The notes under the pieces are model-generated. The model was not told where the DNA came from. It was given only the letters and a program-made list of their open reading frames with translations, and did not search any database. A program made the translations under genes and the position numbers. 64,000 nt of DNA, taken from contig JABILI010000097.1 in assembly GCA_018654575.1 (NCBI GenBank), positions 1 to 64,000 on the forward strand, written 5' to 3'. This DNA comes from Porticoccaceae bacterium (GTDB lineage: Bacteria > Pseudomonadota > Gammaproteobacteria > Pseudomonadales > Porticoccaceae). This document shows, in pieces, positions 29,232 to 39,356 of the stretch; the stretch's first letter is position 1; each line of letters begins with the position of its first letter.

Positions 29232-30032
29232 CTAACTAAATAATTCTTTGAGTTTCTCGCCGGGCTGCTCACTCCGCATGAAGGCTTCGCCCACTAAAAA
29301 ACCATGAACTTTCCTCTCACGCATTGCGGCAACATCGTCTGAGGTGTGAATACCACTCTCAGTCACCACAATGGCTTTCGTTGGAATTTTGTCCAACAAC
29401 CGATACGTATTGTCCAAGGAGACCTCAAAAGTATGTAAATCACGGTTATTAATACCAATAAGGGTGTTATCTAACTGAATAGCTATTTCTAACTCGTCCT
29501 CATTATGCACCTCAATGAGCACATCCATCCCAAGAGAAACAGTAAGTTTATGTAATTGCTTTAGCTGTATTTCATCAAGAGCTGCGACAATCAATAAAAC
29601 GCAATCAGCCCCCAGTACTCGAGCCTCGTAAATCTGGTATTCATCAACGATAAAGTCCTTCCGAATGACCGGTAGGTGACATGCCTCGCGAGCCGCCTGC
29701 AGGTGAGCATCTGAGCCTTGGAAAAAATCAATATCGGTCAATACAGATAGGCAGCAGGCTCCTCCTTTTTCATAGCTCTTAGCAATCTGTGCTGGGTCGA
29801 AACTGCTGCGAATGACTCCCTTACTCGGGGAAGCTTTTTTGATTTCTGCAATAACAGCTGATTCTCCAACACTTATTTTCCCCTTAATCGCTTCAGTAAA
29901 ACCTCTTGGCTTTGAGGCTGTTACCAAATTTTCAATCAAAAAAGATAAGGGTACCGAAGCAACGCGTTCGGCAACTTCTTCGCGCTTTCGCGCTAAAATT
30001 TTCTTTAGTATGGTCGGTGTTCCTGCGGTCAT
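29232..30032 (-). CDS. trpC: Indole-3-glycerol phosphate synthase
   Basis: [41 protein letters not shown]-like [18 protein letters not shown]. Confidence 0.95.
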   Translation of the reverse strand: MTAGTPTILKKILARKREEVAERVASVPLSFLIENLVTASKPRGFTEAIKGKISVGESAVIAEIKKASPSKGVIRSSFDPAQIAKSYEKGGACCLSVLTDIDFFQGSDAHLQAAREACHLPVIRKDFIVDEYQIYEARVLGADCVLLIVAALDEIQLKQLHKLTVSLGMDVLIEVHNEDELEIAIQLDNTLIGINNRDLHTFEVSLDNTYRLLDKIPTKAIVVTESGIHTSDDVAAMRERKVHGFLVGEAFMRSEQPGEKLKELFS

Positions 30033-30054
30033 GCATGTCTCTCTTTTGGTCAAG

Positions 30055-31071
30055 CTAAATACTATTAGTGAACGTCACTAGCTGATCTATTTTTGCACTC
30101 GCAGCTCCAGAGGTAATTGACTCCTGCGCCATGATAAGGCCTCCTTGAATAGAATCTGCACATCCAGCGACATACAGTGCCGCACCAGCATTGAGGGCGA
30201 TCAGATTAGCCGCGGCCGGCAATTGCCCGCCGAGTGCCGAAGTGATCATGGCGAGTGATTCCTGGGCATCCAGAACAGCTAAACCTTGCAGAGATTGCCG
30301 CGCATCAAAATAGTCATCTGGAAACAAGGAATATTCAGTAAGTTGCCCTTCTTTGTATTCAGCAACAAATGTCTCTGCTGCGATACTAATTTCATCCAAG
30401 CCATCTGCCGAGTGAACCACCATCACATGCTCCGCCCCCAATAGGCCAAGCACCTCTGCCATGGGCCGACAAAGCGCTTTATCATAAACGCCTATGAGTT
30501 GACGCTTGACGCCCGCTGGATTAGTCATTGGCCCAAGAATATTGAAGATAGATCTTAAACCTAACTCTTTCCTGGGCCCAATGGCGTATTTCATCGCACT
30601 ATGGTGAGAAGGTGCATACATAAATCCAACGCCTATTTGACTAACACACTGAGCAACCTGCTCGGCATTCAAGCTTAGATTAACGCCTGCAGCTTCAAGT
30701 ACATCAGCAGCGCCGCTTTTACTGCTTACCGAGCGATTACCATGTTTTGCAACCTGCCCTCCGGCCGCCGCCACAACAAATGTTGACGCCGTAGAAACAT
30801 TGAATAGGTTAGATTCGTCACCTCCAGTGCCCACAATATCAACTAAATGGTCACCGTAGACTTCAACGCCTGTTACAAGCTCACGCATCACTTCAACAGC
30901 GCCGGTGATTTCATCAATAGACTCGCCTTTGATGCGCAGTGCGACCAAAAAAGCACCTATTTGAGCATCACTTGCGCCACCAGACATGATCTGGCGCATG
31001 ACGTCGCGCATCGCCTTTCTAGTTAGATCCTGTTGCTTAATAATTAATGGTAAAGCATGCTTAATATCCAC
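30055..31071 (-). CDS. trpD: Anthranilate phosphoribosyltransferase
   Basis: [41 protein letters not shown]. Confidence 0.96.
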   Translation of the reverse strand: MDIKHALPLIIKQQDLTRKAMRDVMRQIMSGGASDAQIGAFLVALRIKGESIDEITGAVEVMRELVTGVEVYGDHLVDIVGTGGDESNLFNVSTASTFVVAAAGGQVAKHGNRSVSSKSGAADVLEAAGVNLSLNAEQVAQCVSQIGVGFMYAPSHHSAMKYAIGPRKELGLRSIFNILGPMTNPAGVKRQLIGVYDKALCRPMAEVLGLLGAEHVMVVHSADGLDEISIAAETFVAEYKEGQLTEYSLFPDDYFDARQSLQGLAVLDAQESLAMITSALGGQLPAAANLIALNAGAALYVAGCADSIQGGLIMAQESITSGAASAKIDQLVTFTNSI

Positions 31072-31074
31072 TAC

Positions 31075-31653
31075 CTAAGCCTCCAAAAAGTTACGCAATA
31101 AATCATGTCCATGCTCCGTGAGGATCGATTCAGGGTGAAACTGAACACCCTCAATAGCCAATTCTTTGTGCCTTATCCCCATGATCTCATCTAATGAACC
31201 ATCTTCATTTTCAGTCCATGCAGTAATCTCAAGGCAGGGCGGCAAACTACTCTGCTCAATCACCAAAGAGTGATAACGAGTAGCCACAAAGCGTGCACCA
31301 AGCCCCTGAAAAACACCACTATTGTGATGACAGATTTTTGAAGTCTTACCGTGCATCACTTTCTTGGCGCGGATAATCTTACCGCCAAACGCCTGTCCAA
31401 TACTTTGATGGCCAAGGCAAACACCTAAAATGGGCACCTTGCCGGAAAAGTTGGTTATGGTTTCAACCGAAATACCGGCTTCATTGGGGGTGCATGGCCC
31501 TGGAGAGATGACTATCTTTTCCGGTGCTAATTTCGCAATATCCGCAATCGTGATTTCATCATTTCTAAAGACCTGGACGTCGGCATTTAATTCAGCCAAA
31601 TACTGAACAATGTTGTAGGTAAAAGAATCGTAATTATCAATCATTAAAATCAT
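31075..31653 (-). CDS. trpG: Anthranilate/aminodeoxychorismate synthase glutamine amidotransferase component
   Basis: [34 protein letters not shown]. Confidence 0.95.
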   Translation of the reverse strand: MILMIDNYDSFTYNIVQYLAELNADVQVFRNDEITIADIAKLAPEKIVISPGPCTPNEAGISVETITNFSGKVPILGVCLGHQSIGQAFGGKIIRAKKVMHGKTSKICHHNSGVFQGLGARFVATRYHSLVIEQSSLPPCLEITAWTENEDGSLDEIMGIRHKELAIEGVQFHPESILTEHGHDLLRNFLEA

Positions 31654-33128
31654 TTAACTGCCCCGCAAACCATTGCTGCTGCGCGCATTACCGCCCGAGC
31701 TTTATTCATAGTCTCCTCCCATTCTGACTCAGGGATTGAATCGGCAACAACACCACCTCCAGCCTGAACATGTAACATCTTGTCTTTGATAACCGCAGTG
31801 CGGATGGCGATAGCCATATCCATATTGCCATTCCAACCAATATAACCCACTGCTCCGCCATAAATGTTGCGTTTCACCGGCTCGAGTTCATCAATAATTT
31901 CCATGGCTCTAATCTTAGGTGCGCCACTCAATGTCCCAGCTGGCAAAGTTGCCTTCAAGACATCAATTGCACTCATCCCTGCATTCACCTGACCCACCAC
32001 ATTCGAGGTAATATGCATAACATGGGAATAACGTTCAACAACCATCTTTTCGGTCACTTCCACTGATCCTGACTGACTAATTCTTCCAACATCATTGCGA
32101 CCCAAATCAATCAGCATAAGATGCTCGGCAATCTCTTTTGGATCGGCCAGCATCTCTTTTTCTAACAATTGATCATCGGCTGCGGTTTCACCACGTCGAC
32201 GCGTGCCGGCGATAGGCCGCACGGTAACTTGCTCATCTTCCAATCGCGCTAACACTTCAGGGGAAGAGCCAACAATATGAAAGTCTTCTAGATCGAGAAA
32301 ATACATATAGGGCGAAGGATTAAGCCGGCGCAACGCACGATATAAATTTATCGGAGCTTCATCAAAGGGGGCTGAGAATCGCTGCGAAGGAACTACCTGC
32401 ATTACATCCCCAGACAGCGTGTACTCCTTCACTTTGTCCACTGCTCGCTTGTAATTATCCTTACCGAAACTTGACACAAAAGCGTCTTCAGCAAGACTAT
32501 CGCTATCCATATTCATAGGTGGTAAGTCAGGCTTTGGTTGGGCTAGTTTATGCTCTAGCTCATCAAGCCTAGTTTCAGCGTCAGCTAAAGCGTTAGGGTT
32601 TTTAGCGTCGGCATGCACTACCAGCATGATCGTGCCTGAAAGATTATCGAAAACAGCGACCTCGTCAGATGCCATCAATAATACGTCCGGCGTACCAAGT
32701 TGATCTGGCGGCGCGCTTTTAGCCAACTTTGGCTCAACATAACGCACCGTGTCATAACCAAAGTAGCCGACCAGTCCGCCGGTAAATCTAGGTAAGTCTG
32801 GCAGGTCTGGCATACTAAATAGATTTCGAAAGCGTTCCACTTCAGCCAGTGGGTCATCAGTCGTTCTGGCTACCATTGGCTTGCCGTCGCGAATGATCTC
32901 CAACCGGTTTCCATAAAGCTTAAGGACGGTAGATGTCTGTAAGCCAATGAGGGAGTAACGGCCCCATTTTTCGCCGCCTTGAACGGATTCGAAAAGATAA
33001 GAATTTGGCCCAAAAGCCAACTTTAGGTACACACTCAAGGGTGTTTCTAAATCAGCGAGCACCTCACGGGTGATAGGAATTCGGTTAAAATTTTGGGTTG
33101 CCAAGGTGGCAAATATATCGGGGTTCAT
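31650..33128 (-). CDS. trpE: Anthranilate synthase component I
   Basis: [50 protein letters not shown]. Confidence 0.96.
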   Translation of the reverse strand: MNPDIFATLATQNFNRIPITREVLADLETPLSVYLKLAFGPNSYLFESVQGGEKWGRYSLIGLQTSTVLKLYGNRLEIIRDGKPMVARTTDDPLAEVERFRNLFSMPDLPDLPRFTGGLVGYFGYDTVRYVEPKLAKSAPPDQLGTPDVLLMASDEVAVFDNLSGTIMLVVHADAKNPNALADAETRLDELEHKLAQPKPDLPPMNMDSDSLAEDAFVSSFGKDNYKRAVDKVKEYTLSGDVMQVVPSQRFSAPFDEAPINLYRALRRLNPSPYMYFLDLEDFHIVGSSPEVLARLEDEQVTVRPIAGTRRRGETAADDQLLEKEMLADPKEIAEHLMLIDLGRNDVGRISQSGSVEVTEKMVVERYSHVMHITSNVVGQVNAGMSAIDVLKATLPAGTLSGAPKIRAMEIIDELEPVKRNIYGGAVGYIGWNGNMDMAIAIRTAVIKDKMLHVQAGGGVVADSIPESEWEETMNKARAVMRAAAMVCGAVK

Positions 33129-33188
33129 GACAGCTTCCTGGTTCTTTCATCATTTAGTTTATGCAGGCACGCAACATGCCCAAGGTGA

Positions 33189-33245
33189 CTAGCCTCGCCA
33201 ACAGCACAAACTCAACTTAAAATGAACATACAAAGTGTCTTTCAA
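33189..33245 (-). other. Possible trpE leader ORF (18 aa, TTG start, one Trp codon)
   Basis: AAGGAG SD followed by TTG; peptide (M)KDTLYVHFKLSLCCWRG* upstream of trpE; no convincing U-tract attenuator seen. Confidence 0.3.
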
Positions 33246-33347
33246 AGACTATCTCCTTAATCAGGTCACCATTGTAATCAATATCACGATATCAATAAAC
33301 CTTTGACCTCTGGCCGACGCCCTAAAGCTATAACTTAACTGTTACTG

Positions 33348-34019
33348 CTATCCTACGCTAGCAAGTTCAGCTCGAAGTTTACCAATAACGTCGGAGTAAT
33401 CTGGCTGGCTAAAAATGGCTGATCCCGCAACAAATGTGTCTGCACCTGCCGCAGCAATCTCCGCGATATTGGCAACGCCCACACCACCATCAACCTCTAA
33501 TCGAATGTCATAACCACTGGTATCGATCATTTTCCTGGCTTGCTTTAACTTATCAATTGTTGAGGGGATAAATGCCTGACCGCCAAAGCCTGGGTTAACT
33601 GACATTAACAATAACATATCGATTTTATCCATCACCCACTGCGTACTATCAAGGCCCGTTCCAGGATTTAACACAAGGCCAGACTTACAGCCAAGCTCGC
33701 GCACTAACTGCAAAGACCTATCAATGTGATTGGTTGCCTCTGGGTGAAATGTTATGTAACTAGCACCAGCATCGGCGAACATTCTAATTAAATCATCTAC
33801 TGGGCTAACCATAAGGTGAACATCAATCGGAGCAATAACACCATGATCCCGCAAAGCCTTACACACCATCGGCCCGATAGTCAGGTTAGGCACATAATGA
33901 TTATCCATTACATCAAAATGGACTATGTCAGCGCCTGCCTTAAGCACATTATCGACCTCTTCTCCTAGACGAGCAAAATTAGCCGCTAAAATAGACGGGG
34001 CAATTAAATAATCAGTCAT
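33348..34019 (-). CDS. rpe: Ribulose-phosphate 3-epimerase
   Basis: [45 protein letters not shown]. Confidence 0.96.
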   Translation of the reverse strand: MTDYLIAPSILAANFARLGEEVDNVLKAGADIVHFDVMDNHYVPNLTIGPMVCKALRDHGVIAPIDVHLMVSPVDDLIRMFADAGASYITFHPEATNHIDRSLQLVRELGCKSGLVLNPGTGLDSTQWVMDKIDMLLLMSVNPGFGGQAFIPSTIDKLKQARKMIDTSGYDIRLEVDGGVGVANIAEIAAAGADTFVAGSAIFSQPDYSDVIGKLRAELASVG

Positions 34020-34100
34020 AGGGCACCTGAGTTTGGTTAGTCATATAAGTACAATTTAGAAATCATTATATACTGCGACTGATGATAGGGCCAAAATTAC

Positions 34101-34132
34101 AAAAAAGGCCGCTAAATTTAGCGGCCTTTTTT
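34101..34132. terminator. Symmetric intrinsic terminator hairpin, potentially bidirectional
   Basis: Perfect palindrome AAAAAAGGCCGCTAAATTTAGCGGCCTTTTTT downstream of the leftward EF-hand gene. Confidence 0.85.
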
Positions 34133-34154
34133 AGATGATATCTCTCTTTTCTTG

Positions 34155-34502
34155 CTACTCTTCTGTCGAGGCTTCTCTCTCTTTTTTCAAAGCCTTTAGC
34201 TTCTTTCGCTTAGCTTTCATTTTCCCTTTCATCACCTTACGAGCTTCTTTTTTAGTGACAAAGCCATCACCATCTAAGTCCATCTCTTGGAAACGAGCAC
34301 GACCTCTGTCCGACATTTTTTGGACCATCGCCTCATGCTCCGCATGAGACACTCTGTCATCGTTATCAAGATCAGCTTCCTTAAACAAATCTCCTCGCCC
34401 TCGCTCATGACCAGGCCCTTTATCTCGCTCGCCTTTATGGTGATCAGCGAACACAGATACAGATAAAAGCGATACCAATATAAAAATAATTCCTTTATTC
34501 AT
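34155..34502 (-). CDS. Secreted EF-hand domain protein
   Basis: Signal peptide; two EF-hand loops DLDNDDRVSHAE and DLDGDGFVTKKE. Confidence 0.85.
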   Translation of the reverse strand: MNKGIIFILVSLLSVSVFADHHKGERDKGPGHERGRGDLFKEADLDNDDRVSHAEHEAMVQKMSDRGRARFQEMDLDGDGFVTKKEARKVMKGKMKAKRKKLKALKKEREASTEE

Positions 34503-34599
34503 CCTTATTACCTCTTCGTTTAACTGCTGGTTTGCTTATAATAACGATGTTAACGCCATTTAGTTGACAGGAAGTGTCTTTCTTATTTCCTCGATATCA

Positions 34600-34770
34600 T
34601 TACCAATCAATAAGTGGCGCTGATTTTTTCAGTCGCATGTCGCTTAATATCATCAAGTCATCTCGGATTAAATCATCATCATTTGGCAAAATAAGTGAAA
34701 GTCCTGACGAAAGATGTAAATCTGAGGCCCCTTCTTTTATACTGAGGGATAGTAGATCGCTGAGATTCAT
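34600..34770 (-). pseudogene. PilT/YggR N-terminal remnant (56 codons)
   Basis: MNLSDLLSLSIKEGASDLHLSSGLSLILPNDDDLIRDDLMILSDMRLKKSAPLIDW*; matches the start of PilT-type ATPases (recalled P. aeruginosa PilT MDITELLAFSAKQGASDLHLSAGLPPMIRVDGDVRRINL), no ATPase core follows. Confidence 0.75.
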
Positions 34771-34966
34771 AGTAATAGTTCCTTTATTACGTCAATTAAT
34801 GGATTGTCAGTTTGTTAATTCTTAGTGTGCGATTAATAACACTGTGATTCTGAGAATAAATACCCATATTCTTTTAGTTAATAGGTCTACGCAGAAGAAC
34901 CCTAATTGGGTCCATCCTGCTGGGACAGGGATCATACTTAGATTTATACGTAAAGGCATAGATATT

Positions 34967-35917
34967 ATGGGCAATTTTCTCGGCGTGGTTATGGATCCTA
35001 TTAGGTCCATCCATTACCAAAAAGACACTACTCTGGCTTTATTGCTTGCCGCCCAAGATCACGGTTATGCGCTATTTTATATGGAGCAAAATAATCTGTT
35101 TATCGACAGTAAAGGGCCTGGCGCAAAGATGTGCCCCCTGAAGGTATATGCCGATGCCAATAGCTGGTACGAGCTAGGTGATAGTATTATTAAGCCGCTT
35201 GGTGATTTAGATGTTATTTTGATGCGCAAAGACCCTCCCTTCGACAGCGAGTTTATCTATTCCACATACATCCTTGAAGCAGCTGAACGCCTCGGCACGT
35301 TGATAGTCAACAAGCCTCAAAGTTTACGCGACTGTAACGAAAAAGTGTTTGCCACCGAGTTCCCACAATGTACGCCTCCGCTGCTGGTGAGTAGCGATCA
35401 AGAGCTGTTAAAACAATTTTTAAACAAGCACAAAGAAGTCGTGTATAAGCCACTTGATGGAATGGGAGGAACCTCAATTTTTCGGGTGCAAAAGGGTGAC
35501 CAAAACCTCAATGTCATTATCGAAACACTGACCAACTATGGCCAAAATACCATCATGGCTCAAAAATATTTGCCTGAAATTCTTAGTGGAGACAAAAGAA
35601 TACTGGTCATAGACGGGGAAGTTGTTCCCTACTGTGTCGCTAGAATTCCTGCGGCAGGAGAATTTCGAGGTAATTTGGCAGCTGGAGGTCATGGTGTGGT
35701 CCAGCCATTAGGTGCTCGAGATCATTGGATCGCTCAGGAGATTGCTCCGGTCTTAGTCAAAAAAGGCCTATTATTCGTGGGCTTAGATGTCATTGGCGAT
35801 TATCTAACAGAGATTAACGTCACTAGTCCAACCTGTGTTCGTGAAATTGATAATGCACAAGATACCGCTATAGGTGATCAATTAATGCGTGCAATTGCAA
35901 AAAGATTAGAAGCCTAA
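34967..35917 (+). CDS. gshB: Glutathione synthase
   Basis: MGNFLGVVMDPIRSIHYQKDTTLALLLAAQ; DGMGGTSIFRV; start set at ATG 34967. Confidence 0.95.
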   Translation: MGNFLGVVMDPIRSIHYQKDTTLALLLAAQDHGYALFYMEQNNLFIDSKGPGAKMCPLKVYADANSWYELGDSIIKPLGDLDVILMRKDPPFDSEFIYSTYILEAAERLGTLIVNKPQSLRDCNEKVFATEFPQCTPPLLVSSDQELLKQFLNKHKEVVYKPLDGMGGTSIFRVQKGDQNLNVIIETLTNYGQNTIMAQKYLPEILSGDKRILVIDGEVVPYCVARIPAAGEFRGNLAAGGHGVVQPLGARDHWIAQEIAPVLVKKGLLFVGLDVIGDYLTEINVTSPTCVREIDNAQDTAIGDQLMRAIAKRLEA

Positions 35918-35977
35918 GTAAAAATACTCTCTAGCGCGTGACGTCTAGTGTTGAGTTTCGGTGCGTAAACCTTCATA

Positions 35978-36562
35978 TTGAGAACTATGAGTATTCCAAA
36001 AAGAACTGTTACCAGCCTAAAAAACCACTTCTTATTGGCGATGCCGGGCCTTCGTGATCCAAACTTTTCCCAGTCAGTGGTTTATATTTGTGAGCACAGT
36101 CAGGACGGCGCCATGGGCCTCATTATTAATCAACAATTAGATATCCCGGTCAACGCTATATTCAAACAACTAGACTTAGACTATCAAGATGGCTGCGGTG
36201 ATCATCTGATTTTAGATGGTGGACCTGTGGCTCGTGATCGGGGGTTTATCTTACACCGAGCCTGCACGCAACACTGGGAGTCTACTGTTGATATTTCGGA
36301 TGAAGTTAGTCTAACCGCCTCAAAGGATATTCTTAGTGACATTGCGGCCGGTAAAGGCCCTCAGAACGCTCTGGTTACTTTGGGTTATTCCAGCTGGGAC
36401 GCAGGTCAATTGGAAGAAGAACTAACCACTAATAGCTGGTTAACGATTCCAGCCAAATCAGCTATTATTTTCAACACTGAGTGCGAGAAGCGCGCCATGG
36501 TAGCTGCAGCATCCATCGGTATAAACCTTGGCATGCTGTCCATGGATATTGGACATGCCTGA
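35978..36562 (+). CDS. yqgE: YqgE/AlgH family protein
   Basis: NHFLLAMPGLRDPNFSQSVVYICEHSQDGAMGLIINQ; adjacent to gshB and ruvX. Confidence 0.95.
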   Translation: MRTMSIPKRTVTSLKNHFLLAMPGLRDPNFSQSVVYICEHSQDGAMGLIINQQLDIPVNAIFKQLDLDYQDGCGDHLILDGGPVARDRGFILHRACTQHWESTVDISDEVSLTASKDILSDIAAGKGPQNALVTLGYSSWDAGQLEEELTTNSWLTIPAKSAIIFNTECEKRAMVAAASIGINLGMLSMDIGHA

Positions 36563-37010
36563 TCTAAAGAAACATTCCTCATTACTTGCGTTTGACTTTG
36601 GGCTAAAGCAAATTGGTGTGGCTTATGGACAAACCCTCACCAACAACGCAAAGGGTATTGCCATTATTAAAGCGGTTGACGGCGTCCCGCAGTGGTCAGA
36701 GATAAGTGCGGTCATTGAAGAGTGGAAACCAAATATAGTACTGGTGGGCCTGCCTCTCAATATGGATGATAGTGAAAGTGAGTTAAGTGGGCGATCTAGG
36801 AAATTTGCACGCAGACTGGTGGGCCGCTTTAATGTCGAGGTACAAATGGTCGATGAGCGACTTACAAGCCAAGAAGCAAAATCATTTGTGCGAGAGCAGG
36901 CGGGAAACCAAAAAGGAAGAAGCCACGATCTAACAAAAATAGACCATATTGCGGCCTCATTAATATTGCAAAGTTGGCTAGATGATCCTGGTTTAGGGCA
37001 GCAGCCTTAA
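36555..37010 (+). CDS. ruvX: Holliday junction resolvase-like RuvX/YqgF
   Basis: LLAFDFGLKQIGVAYGQ; VGLPLNMDDSES; VDERLTSQEA; start at ATG 36555. Confidence 0.95.
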   Translation: MPDLKKHSSLLAFDFGLKQIGVAYGQTLTNNAKGIAIIKAVDGVPQWSEISAVIEEWKPNIVLVGLPLNMDDSESELSGRSRKFARRLVGRFNVEVQMVDERLTSQEAKSFVREQAGNQKGRSHDLTKIDHIAASLILQSWLDDPGLGQQP

Positions 37011-37052
37011 TACCACCCACTAATTGCGAAACAACGAATAAAGACAGCCTCC

Positions 37053-37757
37053 ATGCAAGATCAAAGTAATAGAATAGCGGCTCTCAGATCGCGGCTCAAA
37101 GTAGCTGCTGCCGAGGCTCAGCGACCGGTTTCTGAAGTGACATTGCTCGCTGTCAGCAAAACCCGGACGTCTGAGCAAGTAACACAAGCCAATGTCAGTG
37201 GACTGACAAGCTTTGGTGAGAATTATCTGCAGGAAGCTCTAAAAAAAGTTTCTGCATTAAAAACTTTAATACTAGACTGGCATTTTATTGGCCCGATACA
37301 GTCAAACAAGACTCGTCAAATAGCTGAGCACTTTTCGTGGGTGCACAGCGTAGACCGACTGAAAATTGCCCAGCGTTTAAGTGCCCAGAGGCCTACAAAT
37401 ATGCCTCCTCTCAATATTTGCTTACAAGTGAATATTGACGATGAACCAACCAAAGCAGGGTTTGAACCAAGTGACTTGCTAACAGTGGTCTCTGAGATAG
37501 CTAGACTACCCAATTTAAGATTGCGCGGTCTAATGGCAATGCCTGAAGCTCGGAAAGACAAACAGGAACAGCGTATACCCTTTCGTCAACTGCGAAAATT
37601 AAGAGATGAGATAAACCAGTCACTGGACAATTCTCAAAAATTGGATACCCTCTCAATGGGGATGTCTGCCGATCTTGAAGCCGCTATCCTTGAGGGCGCA
37701 ACTATTGTTAGAGTGGGCACTGATATTTTTGGCCCAAGAAGCACAACAGCAGGGTGA
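37053..37757 (+). CDS. yggS: YggS family PLP homeostasis protein
   Basis: LLAVSKTRTSEQV; FGENYLQEA; HFIGPIQSNKTR; LSMGMSADLEAAI. Confidence 0.95.
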   Translation: MQDQSNRIAALRSRLKVAAAEAQRPVSEVTLLAVSKTRTSEQVTQANVSGLTSFGENYLQEALKKVSALKTLILDWHFIGPIQSNKTRQIAEHFSWVHSVDRLKIAQRLSAQRPTNMPPLNICLQVNIDDEPTKAGFEPSDLLTVVSEIARLPNLRLRGLMAMPEARKDKQEQRIPFRQLRKLRDEINQSLDNSQKLDTLSMGMSADLEAAILEGATIVRVGTDIFGPRSTTAG

Positions 37758-37760
37758 TGT

Positions 37761-38576
37761 ATGAGTTTGATTGTATTTATTGGTGGCGGCAACATGGCTT
37801 CTTGTTTAGTCGGGGGTACTATTGCCAATGGCTTTAAGCCAGCTGATATCCTAGTCAGCGAGCCTAATGAGGCTAGCAGAGAGCGACTAAAAGAAGAATT
37901 TGGGGTCACTGTGAGCGAAGATAATAAAGCTGCTGTGGCTAATGCAACCGTAGTAGTACTAGCCGTCAAGCCTCAAATTATGCGCAAAGTGGCGATGGAT
38001 CTAGCACCAGCGTTGAACGATCAAGCTGTGGTGGTATCGATAGCAGCAGGCATCTCAGCAGAGTCTCTTCAGGGCTGGCTTGGTTCCTCAGTAGCCATCA
38101 TTAGAGCTATGCCCAATACGCCTTCGCTGGTTCTAGCCGGAGCAACAGCCCTATTTGCCAATCAGTTCACCACAGAACCACAAAAGGCGATGGTTACCAG
38201 TATTTTCCAAGCCGTGGGTTACTGTTGCTGGGTTGATATAGAAGATCAGATAAATGCGGTGGTTGCAGTATCGGGTAGCGGACCGGCCTATTTTTTCCGA
38301 ATTTTGGAGATTATGCAGCAGGTCGGTCAAGAACTAGGATTATCGGAAGATATAGCGCGCGAGCTTGCGTCTCACACAGCCCTAGGCGCATCTCAGATGG
38401 CTCTTCAATCGGGCAGCAGTCCATCACAGCTTAGACGACAAGTTACCTCACCTGGGGGCACTACAGAACGCGCCCTAAGCACCTTTCAAAAAGAAGGCCT
38501 GGAAACCATTTTTCGGAATGCCATGACCAGCGCTCTTAAGCGAGCTGAAGAAATGTCCAAAGATTTTGCAGAGTAG
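37761..38576 (+). CDS. proC: Pyrroline-5-carboxylate reductase
   Basis: FIGGGNMASCLVGGTIANG; IIRAMPNTPSLVLAGATAL; SGSGPAYFF. Confidence 0.96.
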   Translation: MSLIVFIGGGNMASCLVGGTIANGFKPADILVSEPNEASRERLKEEFGVTVSEDNKAAVANATVVVLAVKPQIMRKVAMDLAPALNDQAVVVSIAAGISAESLQGWLGSSVAIIRAMPNTPSLVLAGATALFANQFTTEPQKAMVTSIFQAVGYCCWVDIEDQINAVVAVSGSGPAYFFRILEIMQQVGQELGLSEDIARELASHTALGASQMALQSGSSPSQLRRQVTSPGGTTERALSTFQKEGLETIFRNAMTSALKRAEEMSKDFAE

Positions 38577-38597
38577 TCAATTTAAAAAAGGAGTTAA

Positions 38598-39149
38598 TTG
38601 ATGGGTGATGGTGCAGTTAGTATTATTAGGTTGGTCATTGATCTCTATGCCACCGTGCTGTTAGTGAGACTATTACTACAATTAGTCCAAGCTGATTTTT
38701 TTAACCCCATATCGCAGACGATTTTTAAAGTCACTGCGCCAGTCGTTGAGACATTGCACAAAATATTTCCAACCTTTGGCAGATTTAATACTGCGGCACT
38801 GGTAAGCGCCATTCTGGTTAAGTGGTCTTTCTTTATTATCATGATAGGCTTTGAAAAAGTTTTGGTTGGGCAACTGCCCGCCTATCTGTTTGTCGCGGTA
38901 TTGTCATTATTAGCTAGCTTAATTCAGATTTATTTTTATGGCATCCTTATTCTGGCTATTTCTAGCTGGGTGGGTACCACTAACCACCCGACGGTCCGGG
39001 TCATTAGTCAAATAATCGATCCCTACATGAAGCCCTTTAGAAAGGTGATTCCACCGATCGGCATGATTGACATTTCGCCTATGGTGGCGATATTTGTACT
39101 GATGTTTATTCGAGGCCAAGTATTGCCAGTGCTGAATGGTTTAATCTAA
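38598..39149 (+). CDS. yggT: YggT family membrane protein
   Basis: Two YggT repeats, DFFNPISQTIFKVTAPV and HPTVRVISQIIDPYMKPFRKVIPPIGMIDISPM. Confidence 0.93.
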   Translation: MMGDGAVSIIRLVIDLYATVLLVRLLLQLVQADFFNPISQTIFKVTAPVVETLHKIFPTFGRFNTAALVSAILVKWSFFIIMIGFEKVLVGQLPAYLFVAVLSLLASLIQIYFYGILILAISSWVGTTNHPTVRVISQIIDPYMKPFRKVIPPIGMIDISPMVAIFVLMFIRGQVLPVLNGLI

Positions 39150-39159
39150 TTTTTGCATT

Positions 39160-39270
39160 CTGACTAGTTATGGCGACGAGCTTAAGGTCCGCCTAAGAGC
39201 TCCGCCGATAGATGGTCAAGCAAACGCTCAATTAATTAACTATTTTAGTCTTATCTCGCAAAGGGTATAA
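39160..39270 (+). pseudogene. YggU (DUF167) remnant
   Basis: Frame reads LTSYGDELKVRLRAPPIDGQANAQLINYFSLISQRV*; matches the core of YggU (recalled E. coli [30 protein letters not shown]); located between yggT and metX, the position of the DUF167 gene in Pseudomonas; no normal start codon and C-terminus lost. Confidence 0.8.
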
Positions 39271-39356
39271 CTAACAATTATGCCTATATTGGGCTAATCT
39301 AATGGTACTCTTCATCTTTAAAATATTCTCGAAACCAAGCCGTTGTTTTTAATACT

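Noticed and set aside
34574-34825. 83-aa forward ORF opposite the PilT-like remnant
   Set aside because: Antisense to a stretch with clear PilT N-terminal similarity; low-complexity Ser-rich translation.
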